A stretch of DNA of 33,404 bases from Pseudomonas sp. MN1F (lineage in GTDB: Bacteria; Pseudomonadota; Gammaproteobacteria; Pseudomonadales; Pseudomonadaceae). Below the pieces are notes generated by a model. It was not told the origin of the DNA and ran no database searches. It saw only the letters and a program-made list of their open reading frames with translations. The position numbers and the translations under genes were made by a program. Of this stretch, positions 19,248-29,181 are shown in pieces. Within the stretch, counting starts at the first letter, position 1. Each line of letters begins with the position of its first letter. The stretch is taken from positions 1 to 33,404 of the forward strand of contig NZ_VZII01000001.1 in the NCBI RefSeq assembly GCF_009391885.1, given 5' to 3'.

Positions 19248-21629
19248 ATGAAATTCAGTGAACAGTGGCTGCGCGGTTGGGTAAACCCGCAAGTCTCCCG
19301 TGACGAACTGGTCGCCCGCCTGTCCATGGCCGGCCTTGAAGTCGACAGCGTCACCCCCGCTGCCGGCCAGTTCAGCGGCATCGTCGTGGGCGAGATCCTC
19401 GCCACCGAACAACACCCGGACGCCGACAAGCTGCGCGTGTGCCAGGTGAGCAACGGCCAGGAAACCTTCCAGGTCGTGTGTGGCGCGCCTAACGCCCGCC
19501 CAGGCATCAAGATCCCGTTCGCCATGATCGGCGCCGAGCTGCCAGGCGACTTCAAGATCAAGAAGGCCAAGCTGCGCGGCGTCGAGTCGTTCGGCATGCT
19601 CTGCTCGGCCGCCGAGCTGCAGATCAGCGAAGAAAACGACGGCCTGCTGGAACTGGCTGCCGACGCCCCGGTGGGCGACGACATCCGCCAGTACCTGAGC
19701 CTGGACGACGCCAGCATCGAGATCGGCCTGACCCCGAACCGCGGTGACTGCCTGTCCATCGCAGGCCTGGCCCGCGACGTCAGCGCCCTGTACGACACCC
19801 CGGTCACCCGCCCAGTCGTACCCGCCGTTGCCCCGGCCCACGACGAAGTGCGCCCGGTCGAAGTCAGCGCCCCGGCGGCCTGCCCACGTTACCTGGGCCG
19901 CGTCATCCGCAATGTCGACCTGAGCAAGCCGACCCCACTGTGGATGGTCGAGCGCCTGCGCCGCAGCGACGTGCGCAGCATCGACGCCGCCGTCGACATC
20001 ACCAACTACGTGATGCTCGAACTCGGCCAGCCGATGCACGCCTTCGACCTCGCCGAAATCAACGGCGGCATCCGCGTGCGCATGGCTGAAGAGGGCGAGA
20101 AGCTGGTCCTGCTCGACGGCCAGGAAGTGGCCCTGCGTGCCGACACCCTGGTGATCGCCGACCACACCCGCGCCCTGGCCATCGCCGGCGTCATGGGTGG
20201 CGAGCACAGCGGTGTGAACACCGAAAAAACCCGCGACCTGTTCCTCGAAAGCGCCTTCTTCGAGCCGATCTCCGTGGCCGGTAAAGCCCGTTCCTACGGC
20301 CTGCACACCGATGCCTCGCACCGCTACGAGCGCGGCGTCGACTCGCAGCTGGCCCGCGAAGCCATGGAGCGCGCCACCCAGCTGATCCTCGACATCGTCG
20401 GCGGCGAAGCCGGCCCGATCGTCGAAGCCGTCAGCGAGCAGCACCTGCCCAACGTCGCCCCGGTCACCCTGCGCGCCGAGCGCATCACCCAGATGCTCGG
20501 CATGGAGATGGACCCGGCCCAGGTCGAGCAGCTGCTCAACAACCTCGGCCTGGCTACCACGGCAAACGGGGCAGGGCAGTGGACGGTAAACGTCCCAAGC
20601 CACCGCTTCGACATCAGCCTGGAAGTCGACCTGATCGAAGAGCTGGCCCGCCTGTACGGTTACAACAACCTGCCAGTGCGCTACCCGCAAGCCCGCCTCG
20701 CGCCGCAAGCCCGCCCGGAAACCCGCGGCGAGCTGCCAAACCTGCGCCGCCTGCTGGTCGCCCGCGGCTACCAGGAAGCCATCACCTACAGCTTCATCGA
20801 CCCGAAGCTGTTCGAGCTGTTCAGCCCAGGCGTCGAGCCGCTGCTGCTGGCCAACCCGATCTCCAACGACATGGCCGCCATGCGCGCCTCGTTGTGGCCG
20901 GGCCTGGTCAAGGCCCTGCAGCACAACCTCAACCGTCAGCAAGACCGCGTGCGCCTGTTCGAAAGCGGCCTGCGCTTCGTCGGCCAGCTCGGTAACCTCC
21001 AGCAGCAGCCAATGATCGCCGGCGTCGTCACCGGCAGCCGCCTGCCAGAAGGCTGGGCGAACGGCCGCGATACCATCGACTTCTTCGACGTCAAGGCCGA
21101 CGTGGAGGCTCTGCTGGGCTACAGCGGCGCCCTGAGCGACTTCACCTTCGCCGCCGGCAAGCACCCAGCCCTGCACCCTGGCCAGACCGCTTTGATCCAG
21201 CGCGACGGCAAGGACGTCGGCTACCTCGGCGCCATCCACCCAGAGCTTGCCAAAGCCCTGGACCTGGACCGCCCGGTGTTCGTCTTCGAGCTGGTGTTGG
21301 GTGATGTGGTCGAAGGCCGCCTGCCGAAATTCAGCGAACTCTCCAAGTTCCCGGAAACCCGTCGTGACCTGGCCTTGATCGCAGGACGTGATGTCGCTTC
21401 TCAAGACGTGCTTGAAGTAATTCGTGACAATGCAGGCGAATGGCTCACAGACCTCAGGCTGTTTGATGTCTACCAAGGTAAAGGCATTGATCCAGATAGA
21501 AAAAGCCTTGCCGTCGGCTTGACCTGGCAGCATCCATCGCGCACTCTTAACGACGATGAGGTGAACACTACCCTGCAAAACATCCTCACCTCGCTCGAAC
21601 AAAGGTTGAACACCACGTTAAGGAAATAA
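19248..21629 (+). CDS. pheT: Phenylalanyl-tRNA synthetase, beta subunit
   Basis: A 793-residue subunit with the usual bacterial layout. It has an N-terminal EMAP/OB-like tRNA-binding domain ([15 protein letters not shown]), a B3/B4 editing region ([51 protein letters not shown]), B5, a catalytic-like core ([12 protein letters not shown]) and a C-terminal FDX-ACB domain ([18 protein letters not shown]). The long open frame on the opposite strand is a shadow of its codon bias. CCAGGAGAA precedes the start. The stop is 4 bp before ihfA. Confidence 0.97.
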
Positions 21630-21633
21630 CGGC

Positions 21634-21936
21634 ATGGGTGCTCTGACGAAAGCTGAGATGGCCGAAAGGCTGTACGAGGAGCTGGGGCTTAACAAGCGTG
21701 AGGCCAAGGAGCTGGTCGAGCTGTTTTTTGAAGAAATTCGGCACGCACTTGAAGAGAACGAGCAGGTCAAGTTGTCCGGTTTCGGCAACTTCGACCTTCG
21801 CGACAAACGCCAGCGGCCGGGCCGCAACCCCAAGACTGGGGAAGAGATCCCGATCACTGCACGGCGCGTCGTCACCTTTCGTCCAGGGCAGAAGTTGAAG
21901 GCCCGGGTTGAGGCCTATGCTGGAACCAAGCCATAA
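21634..21936 (+). CDS. ihfA: Integration host factor, alpha subunit
   Basis: A 100-residue DNA-bending nucleoid protein that works as a heterodimer with IhfB. It begins [20 protein letters not shown]. The beta-ribbon arm [12 protein letters not shown] contains the intercalating proline (Pro66), and [14 protein letters not shown] follows. Its location directly after pheT, 4 bp from the stop, is conserved in gamma-proteobacteria and implies cotranscription. Confidence 0.97.
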
Positions 21937-22273
21937 CGACGAACTGCCCCCCATACCGGGCAAACGCTACTTCACCATCGGTGAGGTGAGCGAGTTGTGT
22001 GCCGTAAAGCCACACGTGCTGCGGTATTGGGAGCAGGAGTTTCCTCAGCTCAACCCTGTGAAGCGGCGGGGGAACCGGCGGTATTATCAGCGGCAGGATG
22101 TGCTGATGATTCGCCAGATCCGCGCGCTGCTGTATGACCAAGGGTTTACCATTGGCGGGGCGCGGTTGCGGCTCTCCAGTGATGAGGTGAAGGATGAATC
22201 GAGCCAGTACAAGCAGCTGATTCGGCAGATGATTGTCGAGTTGGAGGATGTGTTGGTGGTGTTGAAGAAGTGA
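21917..22273 (+). CDS. MerR-family transcriptional regulator
   Basis: A 118-residue regulator with an N-terminal MerR winged helix-turn-helix: [22 protein letters not shown], then [39 protein letters not shown]-terminal helix ([21 protein letters not shown]) probably dimerises. There is no cysteine-rich metal site, so no effector can be suggested. ATG 21917 lies inside ihfA (20-bp overlap), so it depends on the same mRNA. This ihfA-MerR-tRNA-Pro order is common in Pseudomonas. Confidence 0.92.
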
Positions 22274-22389
22274 CCTGGGATTTTTCTGATGAGTGGAAAT
22301 TTTTTTGAGAAAAAGGTTTCATTTATCAGGAGGTTAGGGTACATTCTTCAACGTTCTCGGCAAGATTGAGAACATGCTTCAAGCCCAGT

Positions 22390-22466
22390 CGGGGCGTAGC
22401 GCAGCCCGGTAGCGCACTTGCATGGGGTGCAAGGGGTCGAGTGTTCGAATCACTCCGTCCCGACCA
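22390..22466 (+). tRNA. tRNA-Pro (anticodon GGG)
   Basis: A complete 77-nt cloverleaf: acceptor CGGGGCG (22390-22396) pairs with CGTCCCG (22456-22462), followed by A and an encoded CCA. Anticodon stem CTTGC/GCAAG encloses the loop ATGGGGT with anticodon GGG at 22424-22426. A GTTCTC...GAGAAC inverted repeat sits about 17 bp upstream (22353-22373) and may fold in the tRNA precursor. tRNA-Pro genes are frequent island integration sites, and accessory genes follow here. Confidence 0.95.
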
Positions 22467-22481
22467 TTATTTAAACAAATG

Positions 22482-22508
22482 AGCCACCTTCGGGTGGCTT
22501 TTTTGTTT
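22482..22508 (+). terminator. Intrinsic terminator after tRNA-Pro
   Basis: AGCCACC-TTCG-GGTGGCT (22482-22499) forms a 7-bp stem capped by the stable UUCG tetraloop, and a run of T follows immediately. It lies 15 bp after the tRNA CCA. Confidence 0.92.
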
Positions 22509-22979
22509 GTGCAGTAGAAACTGAGGCTTGTAGCTTGGTGAGCGAGCTTAATACGTTTTCGCTCATCATCGGTTTACTCAGTGTTTATCCCCGGCATGCA
22601 GTCTGTGGCCGACCAGGTTTTTAACTCTGTAGGACACTCTCGTGAGTCGGGGGATTAGTGCCTAGGAAAGCTGGGGCGATTCACGGTGATTGACGACCGA
22701 ACGGGTGTGCCTGACGCGCTATGCTAACCACTAAGAGGTGAAGCCGACCTGATCGACTACATCCGTTTTACAATCACCACCGTCGCTGCTCGATGCTGGG
22801 TCCGCTGAAGTTTGACGGTGCTCTTCACGCAATATTTCTAAACCACCTGTTCATCATTTCTAGGCAGGCCAACAGCAGCTTAAAATGCCTACGTTAGCTA
22901 TCGAGCCGCTCCAGAAAGCTTGTGTCCAGAAGGGGCATTACCCAAATCTGCCCAAGGAAATTTTTATAAGGATAACAAC
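22509..22979. other. Gene-free stretch between tRNA-Pro and the nuclease-helicase gene
   Basis: These 471 bp hold no open frame I can support. I see no integrase fragment and no exact repeat of the tRNA 3' end by eye. A small inverted repeat, TGAGCGA...TCGCTCA, lies at 22539-22565. The promoter of the downstream defence-like operon should be near its right end, but no clear -35/-10 pair was found. The ribosome site TAAGGA is at 22967-22972. Composition is less GC-rich than the core genes to the left. Confidence 0.5.
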
Positions 22980-25900
22980 ATGCCAGATGCCGACCACTTA
23001 TCCCTAAAGGTCACGGATATCGGGGAGTATATTCGACACCATTCCTGTGCTCGTCGCCTGAAACTCGGAAAGGATGAGCAGCAGTTGCGGCGCGATCTGC
23101 CCTTCTATAACCGTCTATTTAACCCACTCGATCCGGTCTTGCGTACTGCGGGCGCCGATCGTGAGGACGAAGTTGATGATGGCCTGGTCGGTGAGGGTTT
23201 TGTTGACCTGACTCGGTTTCGCGCCCGGCGAGACGCTGGAGAAGACACCAAAACGACTTGGGTGGCGTTTACAGAGATGCTACGAGCGCTGGAGCCGGGG
23301 GCGCTGGTGTTTGGGCGCGAGCTAGATGTACAAGGGCTCGTGGGCACCTTCGCGGTACTCGGTCGGATCGATTTCGTGGTCGTTGAATGGGATAATCTGG
23401 CACCGCGGATTCGCCTGGTTGAATGTAAGGCGTCGCGAAAAGACAGAACGTACCAGCGAATTCAGGCGGCCGTCTATAGATTGCTGGTCCGAAAGCTTGT
23501 AGAGGAACATGGGCTTGAGATCGCCGGGGCTGATGTCGGCGCAAACTCGATCGAAGCCGTTGTCGCAAGAATTGACGAAGGCACTGAAGAGGTTCAGCCA
23601 GTCCGCGGGTTGCCCGCGCTTGATTTGGAGGTCGAAACCTCCGATGTCATCCGTCTCCTCGAAGAAGGAGGACAGATGGATGCCGTTCTTTCTAAAGATT
23701 TACAGGATCTGCCATATTCGATTGAGTCCAAGTGCGATCACTGCAAGTTCAACGTAGTCTGCCTACCCGAAGCTGGCCGTTCGCGCGCTATGCAGCTGGT
23801 CGCAATCGACTCATCTGCAGCTCGGGTCCTCCAGAACAATGGTATCCAGAATATCGACCAGCTAGCGGAGCTGGATCTTGACTCGCCAGCAGCGCGTGGA
23901 TGTCGAACTGCCCCAGGGTTCTCAGGCAATCTGTCCATGCTCAAGGCACTCGCGCGAACTCGCAGGACAACTCTGCCGAATGGAGAGCATGATCCAGAAG
24001 ACTACCCTGTTGCCCGACTTCCGTGGCGTGTTCAAAGCCAGCTGCCGCCATTCGAGGCGCAAGGACGTCCGGTAGTTCGTATCTATCTTGGCGTTCACTA
24101 TGACTACGTTGAGAACCGGATTGGTTCTTTAGCTGCTCACATCACAACCAGCCGGTGGCAGCTTCATACACCGTTCCGCAACGAGAATGGGCGATGGGCT
24201 CCTGAAGCAACGATAGTCGAACGGCTCAAGACGGATGCTGTTGGAGAAGATGGAAGGCCCATCTACCAGCAAAGAGACCTTGCTGAGTTCCGAGATGTCA
24301 TTCGGACACGCGCTGCCCCTTGGTCTAGCAACCATGACGTAGCTACAGGACAAGAAGCAGAGCTACTACAAGGCTTCTTTGATGAAATGATCAACGCGAT
24401 AACGGACATTGCGCCGGAAAGGCAAGCGTCCATCCATTTCTACGTGTGGTCTCGGGCCGAGATGTCGCAGCTGATTGAGGCGTGCCTCCGGTCAGACACG
24501 CGACTCCTGCGGAGTCTTCAGGAGCTGATGGGGTGCAGAGAACCTCTTGATCAGTTGATCTTCTCTTGTGTTGGCGAAGAGGCAGACAAACAGCTCGCAT
24601 TGGGTTGGACCGGTCGTGGCCTGTCGGTCCTGACTTCATTGAGATGGTACGGCGAGAGGTTTCATTGGACTCGGACAATCAATCGTGCCCCTGTGAAGCT
24701 GGACTGGGTCTTCCGCCAAGACCTCTTTGACTTCAAAACTCAGCTTGAGCTTCGACCCGACAATGAGTGGGCGCGTGATCGCGATCGGGAGAAGGTTGCG
24801 TATCATTTCGAAATCAGGAGCCGCTTCTTTGATTCTCTCAGCGCTCCATACTGGAGGGCATACTGGCGCACCCTTCCCCGGCCGGAAACTGCAGAAGATG
24901 CTCAGCAACGCGGCCAGCTTGAGCGCTACTATGAAGCCGCTCAACCCAATTATCTACAGGGGCTTCTGCAAGCACGCCTGCATGCCATGCGGTGGGTGGA
25001 ATGGTTCCTTCCTCGCAATGACGAAATTTCTAAGCCTCGGCTCGATGTCGTTGCACTGAGGCAATTCAACCTAGGTATCGCAACGCCGGCAGAAGCTGCG
25101 TTGGACTTCTTGCGGTTGGATCACCATGTGAAGGTTGCCGAATGGTTGTCAACGCACATGGTTCCTGCCTCAAATCGAGTGGCTAAAGGAATCACTCTCC
25201 CCCTGCGAAACTTGCAGGAGGCTGCTGGAGGAAGAGAGTTAACAGCCGAGATTGACATTGCAACTTATGGAACTGATCTGGCCACGCTGCGGAACATTTA
25301 TAGCGGGTCAGAGTTCGCGCGACTGAGCCCTCATTCTGGAGCCCCGGAAGTCGGCCAGACAATGAGGCAGTTGCTTTTTGGTGGTTCGACCTGCGTAGTC
25401 GAAGATATTGATTGGGTGAACGGCATTGTTCGACTTTCCCCACTATATTCGCAAGCTGGCCGGTACATCGCTGCTAGCCAATCGGCCAATAGGGTTGATT
25501 TTGCGTTCGCTACGCTGGACGAGAGCATTAGTGATTTCGTGGCGCCAAAGGCCGATGCCAGACTTGCAACGATTCCTGTTCATCACACGTACCAGTGGCT
25601 GGATACCGCAAATCCCCGCGTACCGGCACAGGAATCTTTAGCAGAGTTATCAACTCAACGCCTACTTGCTGCGCTGGACACCTTCCGCACTTTGCAAGGC
25701 CACCAATTGATGCGTGACCAGCAGCGGGCAATTGTTGAGGGGATATCTGCACGAATTCAACTCTTGCAGGGTCCTCCAGGTACTGGCAAAACTCAAACGA
25801 CTGCTGCTAGCGTTTTATCGCGCTGCTGGACCAGCCTTGGCGCTGGCGGCATCGTCATGATTGGTGCGCAGACGCATACAGCCGTTGACGAACTTATGCT

Positions 25901-27104
25901 CCGCATTTCGGCAACCATCGATCCTTTGCAACGCGCATTTGAGGCAGCAGGTCTGGCGACATTGCCGGTTCACCTATTCCGGGTTGACCCAAGAGCAGAC
26001 TTGGTAGGCATCACTGAACTCCGCAGCAATGCAGCAGTGCGAACACTGAGAGATGCTCTGGCGAATGGCATTGCCATCATCGGTGGAACGACCACTGCAC
26101 TATTGAAGTTGGCGACAAGTCTGGACGCCTCGGCTGCGTTCGGACGACGAGCCGCAGGATTCCAGAGCAATCTGCTTATCGTCGACGAGGCCAGCATGAT
26201 GGTGCTCGCTCACTTCCTCGCGCTGACGACCCTTCTCGCTGAAGATGGCCAAATAATGCTCGCGGGAGATCATAGGCAGCTTGCACCCATCGTTGCGCAC
26301 AATTGGGAGGAAGAGGACAGATATCCAGTTACTGTGTATCAGCCGTATGTCAGTGCTTATGAGGCCGTACGCGGTATCAAGGTCCGCCGCCGAGTTGCAG
26401 ACGATCAGGTTGTATTATCTTCACTTACGTTCACTTTCCGACTTCCAGAGGTTGTCCGCCATCTCATCAATCCTGTCTACCAGCGTGACGACATTCGATT
26501 GGAAGGTAGGGGGCGAGAGGCAGAACTCGCGCACGAAGTCGTTACTGGGTCTCCATGGAGCGCAATCTGGACAGACTCTGAGCGTCTGCATCTTGTCGTG
26601 CATGACGATCAAAGCTCGGTAAAGGCAAACCCGCTTGAAGTTGAGATAATCGAAGGTATTCTTCAGAGCAAGAATGAACATCCTCCACGTAGCGTGGTGG
26701 TGATGACGCCGCACCGCGCCCAGCGCAGCCTTCTGACACAGCAACTCGGTATGCGCGATGAAATTCTTCGCATTGATACCGTAGAGAAGATGCAAGGTGG
26801 TGAATGTCCGGTCGTAATCGTGTCGGCCACCGCAAGTGATACGGCTGCCATCACGAAGAATGCTGCTTTCATTTTGGATTTGAATCGCGCCAACGTTGCG
26901 TTCTCTCGAACGCAGGAGCGACTCATTGTGGTATGCGCGAAATCTCTTCTGGATAACGTGCCGGCAGATCTAGAAAACTATGAGTCAGCGATGCTTTGGA
27001 AAGCTATTAGAGAGTTGTGCAAACGCGTAGTAGGAGAGGTGGAGATAGGGGGCGCGCATGCAGTCATTTACTCCCCAGAGGCGCGAGATGAGATCAATGT
27101 ATAA
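22980..27104 (+). CDS. Cas4/RecB-like nuclease fused to UPF1/DNA2-type SF1 helicase
   Basis: A 1374-residue two-part protein. The N-terminal ~265 residues form a PD-(D/E)XK nuclease of the RecB/Cas4 kind: Asp131 in GRID, Glu148 and Lys150 in ECK, and the RecB-type QxxxY motif (Gln162-Tyr166). Cys23 and Cys252-x2-Cys255-x5-Cys261 match the split four-cysteine Fe-S cluster of Cas4, AddB and DNA2. The C-terminal ~450 residues are an SF1B helicase: Walker A GPPGTGKT (931-938), DEAS (1069-1072), AGDHRQLAP, a motif IV-like TFRLPEV, VEKMQGGE and NRANVAFSR (1302-1310). The ~660 residues between are unrecognised. It probably unwinds and degrades DNA. ATG 22980 follows TAAGGA; a TTG at 22920 is an alternative. 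It overlaps the methyltransferase gene. Composition suggests acquisition. Confidence 0.85.
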   Translation: MPDADHLSLKVTDIGEYIRHHSCARRLKLGKDEQQLRRDLPFYNRLFNPLDPVLRTAGADREDEVDDGLVGEGFVDLTRFRARRDAGEDTKTTWVAFTEMLRALEPGALVFGRELDVQGLVGTFAVLGRIDFVVVEWDNLAPRIRLVECKASRKDRTYQRIQAAVYRLLVRKLVEEHGLEIAGADVGANSIEAVVARIDEGTEEVQPVRGLPALDLEVETSDVIRLLEEGGQMDAVLSKDLQDLPYSIESKCDHCKFNVVCLPEAGRSRAMQLVAIDSSAARVLQNNGIQNIDQLAELDLDSPAARGCRTAPGFSGNLSMLKALARTRRTTLPNGEHDPEDYPVARLPWRVQSQLPPFEAQGRPVVRIYLGVHYDYVENRIGSLAAHITTSRWQLHTPFRNENGRWAPEATIVERLKTDAVGEDGRPIYQQRDLAEFRDVIRTRAAPWSSNHDVATGQEAELLQGFFDEMINAITDIAPERQASIHFYVWSRAEMSQLIEACLRSDTRLLRSLQELMGCREPLDQLIFSCVGEEADKQLALGWTGRGLSVLTSLRWYGERFHWTRTINRAPVKLDWVFRQDLFDFKTQLELRPDNEWARDRDREKVAYHFEIRSRFFDSLSAPYWRAYWRTLPRPETAEDAQQRGQLERYYEAAQPNYLQGLLQARLHAMRWVEWFLPRNDEISKPRLDVVALRQFNLGIATPAEAALDFLRLDHHVKVAEWLSTHMVPASNRVAKGITLPLRNLQEAAGGRELTAEIDIATYGTDLATLRNIYSGSEFARLSPHSGAPEVGQTMRQLLFGGSTCVVEDIDWVNGIVRLSPLYSQAGRYIAASQSANRVDFAFATLDESISDFVAPKADARLATIPVHHTYQWLDTANPRVPAQESLAELSTQRLLAALDTFRTLQGHQLMRDQQRAIVEGISARIQLLQGPPGTGKTQTTAASVLSRCWTSLGAGGIVMIGAQTHTAVDELMLRISATIDPLQRAFEAAGLATLPVHLFRVDPRADLVGITELRSNAAVRTLRDALANGIAIIGGTTTALLKLATSLDASAAFGRRAAGFQSNLLIVDEASMMVLAHFLALTTLLAEDGQIMLAGDHRQLAPIVAHNWEEEDRYPVTVYQPYVSAYEAVRGIKVRRRVADDQVVLSSLTFTFRLPEVVRHLINPVYQRDDIRLEGRGREAELAHEVVTGSPWSAIWTDSERLHLVVHDDQSSVKANPLEVEIIEGILQSKNEHPPRSVVVMTPHRAQRSLLTQQLGMRDEILRIDTVEKMQGGECPVVIVSATASDTAAITKNAAFILDLNRANVAFSRTQERLIVVCAKSLLDNVPADLENYESAMLWKAIRELCKRVVGEVEIGGAHAVIYSPEARDEINV

Positions 27105-28344
27105 CGGGGTGTCCGCAAAATTGACAGTGCCGTCCATTCCAGCGCTCTCGTTCTTCACCGGTGCGGGCGGTCTTGACCTCGGAGTGCGAGAGGCTGGATT
27201 CGATCCAGCACTGAGTATTGAGGCGGACCCTTCCGCGCGACTGACTCTTGCTGCGAATTGGCCTGATCACAAGCTTGCTGAGCCGGGTGATGTTCATGAC
27301 CTCTCTGTTGATCAGATTGAAGAACAATCTGGTTTGAAGAGAGGTGACGTTGGCTTACTTTTTGGTGGGCCGCCGTGCCAGCCATTTTCTAAGGCTGCTC
27401 TGTGGCACGCAGGTAAGGTTTCGCGGCTGAAGGACCCTCGCGCAAAGACGCTCACGGCAATGTTAGATGCTGTAGCGCACTTCTTGCCAGATGCGGTGCT
27501 AATCGAGAACGTAAGTGGGTTGGCTGCAGGAAGGAGTTCAGGGGTATCTTACGTTAGTCGTAGATTTGCTGCGATAAACCGTGCTCACGGGACGAAGTAT
27601 CGCCCGGTGATGTGCGTGCTTAACGCTTTAGATTTTGGTGTGCCGCAAGCTCGCGAGAGACTTTTTATCGTGGCAGCCCGGTCTGGGGAGCGATTCGTAC
27701 CGCCGAGCGCATCTCACTTCGAGGTGGGGTTGGCCGGTGATGAGCGCCCAAGATGGCGGACTAGCTGGGATGCTATTGGCCATCTGAGCGTTGGTCAGGA
27801 AGAGCTGGAGTATTTGCAACCAAGTGGCAAGTGGGCAGGCCTCTTGCCGTCGATTCCCGAAGGCCATAACTATCTTTGGCACACGGACAGGGGAGGCGGT
27901 CACCCAATCTTCGGTTGGCGCCGTCGTTACTGGTCTTTCCTCTTGAAGCTGGCAAAGAACAAACCTGCTTGGACTGTGGCTGCCAGCCCTGGCCCTGCAA
28001 CCGGGCCGTTTCATTGGGATAGCCGGAGGCTTTCTGTGGCGGAGCTGGCTGCACTCCAGACTTTTCCAGCTAATTATCAATGGCCCGTTGCGTACAGGCT
28101 TGCTCAGGGGCAAATAGGAAACGCTGTACCTCCGGCTCTCGCTGCATCTGTCGCAGTGGCTTTGCGTGCGCAATGCTTCGATGGACTGCTACTAGACGCT
28201 TCGAGATATGTCCCGAAGGAGGGTCTCAATTGCCCTGAGGCTGAGCCGGTCCGGGAAGTCCCGGGCGCTTTCAAAGGATTTCTATTGGACAACACGCCTC
28301 ATCCTGGTGCGGGAAAAGGACCAGGCGCTAGAATTAGGCGCTAA
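27058..28344 (+). CDS. DNA (cytosine-5) methyltransferase
   Basis: A 428-residue m5C methyltransferase that transfers a methyl group from S-adenosylmethionine to DNA cytosine. Motif I FFTGAGGLDLGVREAGF is at 32-48, motif IV GGPPCQPFSKA has catalytic Cys107, motif VI is IENVSGL (Glu150), and motif VIII QARERLF is at Gln197-Arg201. A target-recognition segment spans roughly 205-310. Motifs IX/X include SVAELAALQTFP and GQIGNAVPP (Asn355). All motifs are in the usual Dcm-like order and intact. ATG 27058 lies 5 bases after AGGGGG inside the helicase gene (47-bp overlap), so the two are translationally coupled. In-frame ATGs at 27088 and 27097 are alternatives. No separate restriction enzyme gene adjoins it. 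Confidence 0.93.
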   Translation: MQSFTPQRREMRSMYNGVSAKLTVPSIPALSFFTGAGGLDLGVREAGFDPALSIEADPSARLTLAANWPDHKLAEPGDVHDLSVDQIEEQSGLKRGDVGLLFGGPPCQPFSKAALWHAGKVSRLKDPRAKTLTAMLDAVAHFLPDAVLIENVSGLAAGRSSGVSYVSRRFAAINRAHGTKYRPVMCVLNALDFGVPQARERLFIVAARSGERFVPPSASHFEVGLAGDERPRWRTSWDAIGHLSVGQEELEYLQPSGKWAGLLPSIPEGHNYLWHTDRGGGHPIFGWRRRYWSFLLKLAKNKPAWTVAASPGPATGPFHWDSRRLSVAELAALQTFPANYQWPVAYRLAQGQIGNAVPPALAASVAVALRAQCFDGLLLDASRYVPKEGLNCPEAEPVREVPGAFKGFLLDNTPHPGAGKGPGARIRR

Positions 28345-28387
28345 TGGGGGAAAAGCCCGAGTGGCACTCTCCATATGTCCGCTTTTA

Positions 28388-28423
28388 GCCGATTTCTACC
28401 TGTCGTAACTGGAAGAAATCGGC
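28388..28423. repeat. Inverted repeat downstream of the methyltransferase gene
   Basis: GCCGATTTCT (28388-28397) and AGAAATCGGC (28414-28423) are exact inverse complements with a 16-bp loop. It begins 44 bp after the methyltransferase stop and lies before the IS66 fragment. There is no T run after it, so a terminator role is possible but weak. Confidence 0.5.
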
Positions 28424-28443
28424 CAGTTGCAGCTAGGCAGGGA

Positions 28444-28698
28444 TCACGCCCACTCGGCCATGGCTACCTCAATGATCACTGACGCTTCAGCTGGCCGTTT
28501 AGGGGCAGCCTTCAGTGGCACAAAGGCCGGTAGCGAAGTTGTCGCGGAGTGGTCTCGATAGAGCGGCAGCCATTTGCGGATGACGTTGGCGTTGATGCCG
28601 TGGCTGATTGCGACACTGGACACGGTTGCGCCAGGTTGCAGGCATTCCTGAACAACCTGGGCTTTGAAAGGCTTCGGATAAGAGCTTCGTTGGCGCAT
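28444..28698 (-). pseudogene. Truncated IS66 TnpA accessory protein
   Basis: An 84-residue frame beginning MRQRSSYPKPFKAQVVQECLQ with a helix-turn-helix (VSSVAISHGINANVIRKWLP), characteristic of IS66-family TnpA. The family pattern holds up to about ASVIIEV. The last eight residues (AMAEWA and around) do not continue it and the reading frame then stops. Full-length TnpA proteins are longer by some 25 residues or more. It is therefore a 3'-truncated gene. Confidence 0.78.
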
Positions 28699-28797
28699 GG
28701 AGATCCTGGCGATAAGGGTATCGCGTCCGCTTAAAAATACGCGGACACCATCGCCCTTAAAGCTGGAGTTCGGAAGGTGAGTTAGCCGGATGCTTAC
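28444..28797 (-). mobile_element. IS66-family insertion sequence remnant (left end)
   Basis: The element's end is read on the minus strand as GTAAGCATCCGGCTAACTC starting at 28797, which fits the GTAA-type ends of IS66 elements. It is followed by a 94-bp leader and the tnpA gene. Homology to TnpA stops near 28470. tnpB, tnpC and the other end are missing, so this is a deletion remnant and cannot move by itself. Confidence 0.75.
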
Positions 28798-28799
28798 GC

Positions 28800-29181
28800 C
28801 TAAAGCGTGATGGGCAGGCTAATCAGGCCCCCTTTTTTTCCGGCGACATAAGAGGCTCGGGTTGCGCATACTGCGGTGGAGTCGATCATCCCGGTTTGCA
28901 GGTCGATCAAGCCTTGCTCATTCAATCTCAGGTGCAGGCGTTTGAGCATCTGATCGAACACCCCCTGATTTCGCCAGCCCCGAAACCGTTGATACACCGT
29001 TGACCACCAGCCAAAACGCTCCGGCATATCTCGCCCCGCAGCAACCGAGCAGAGCACCCAGAGCACGCCATCAAGCATCAGGCAATCACCCAGGCGCGGC
29101 CGCCCTCGACCATGGGTTTCCATAAAGAGATCGGAGATCTACACCCCAGGCCTCGTCCGAGAGTTCGTAACGCTTTGCCAT
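28800..29181 (-). pseudogene. Degenerate IS5-family transposase
   Basis: Minus-strand remnant of an IS5-type (IS427-like) DDE transposase. The start MAKRYELSDEAWG is at 29181, but an extra base near 29145 shifts the frame. The next frame (from 29123, METHGRGRPRLGDCLMLDGVLW... to QTGMIDSTAV) carries the N-terminal half. It then shifts again at the A/G-rich run near 28835 and meets a stop at 28800. The catalytic C-terminal half is absent, cut where the IS66 end begins. The outer end of the element is probably near 29226 (GAGATTTTGTAGAGTCCCC on the minus strand). Confidence 0.8.

Noticed and set aside
22509..22979. Integrase remnant or attL/attR repeats near tRNA-Pro
   Set aside because: No tyrosine-recombinase motif and no repeat of the tRNA 3' end were found by eye on either side of the accessory region.
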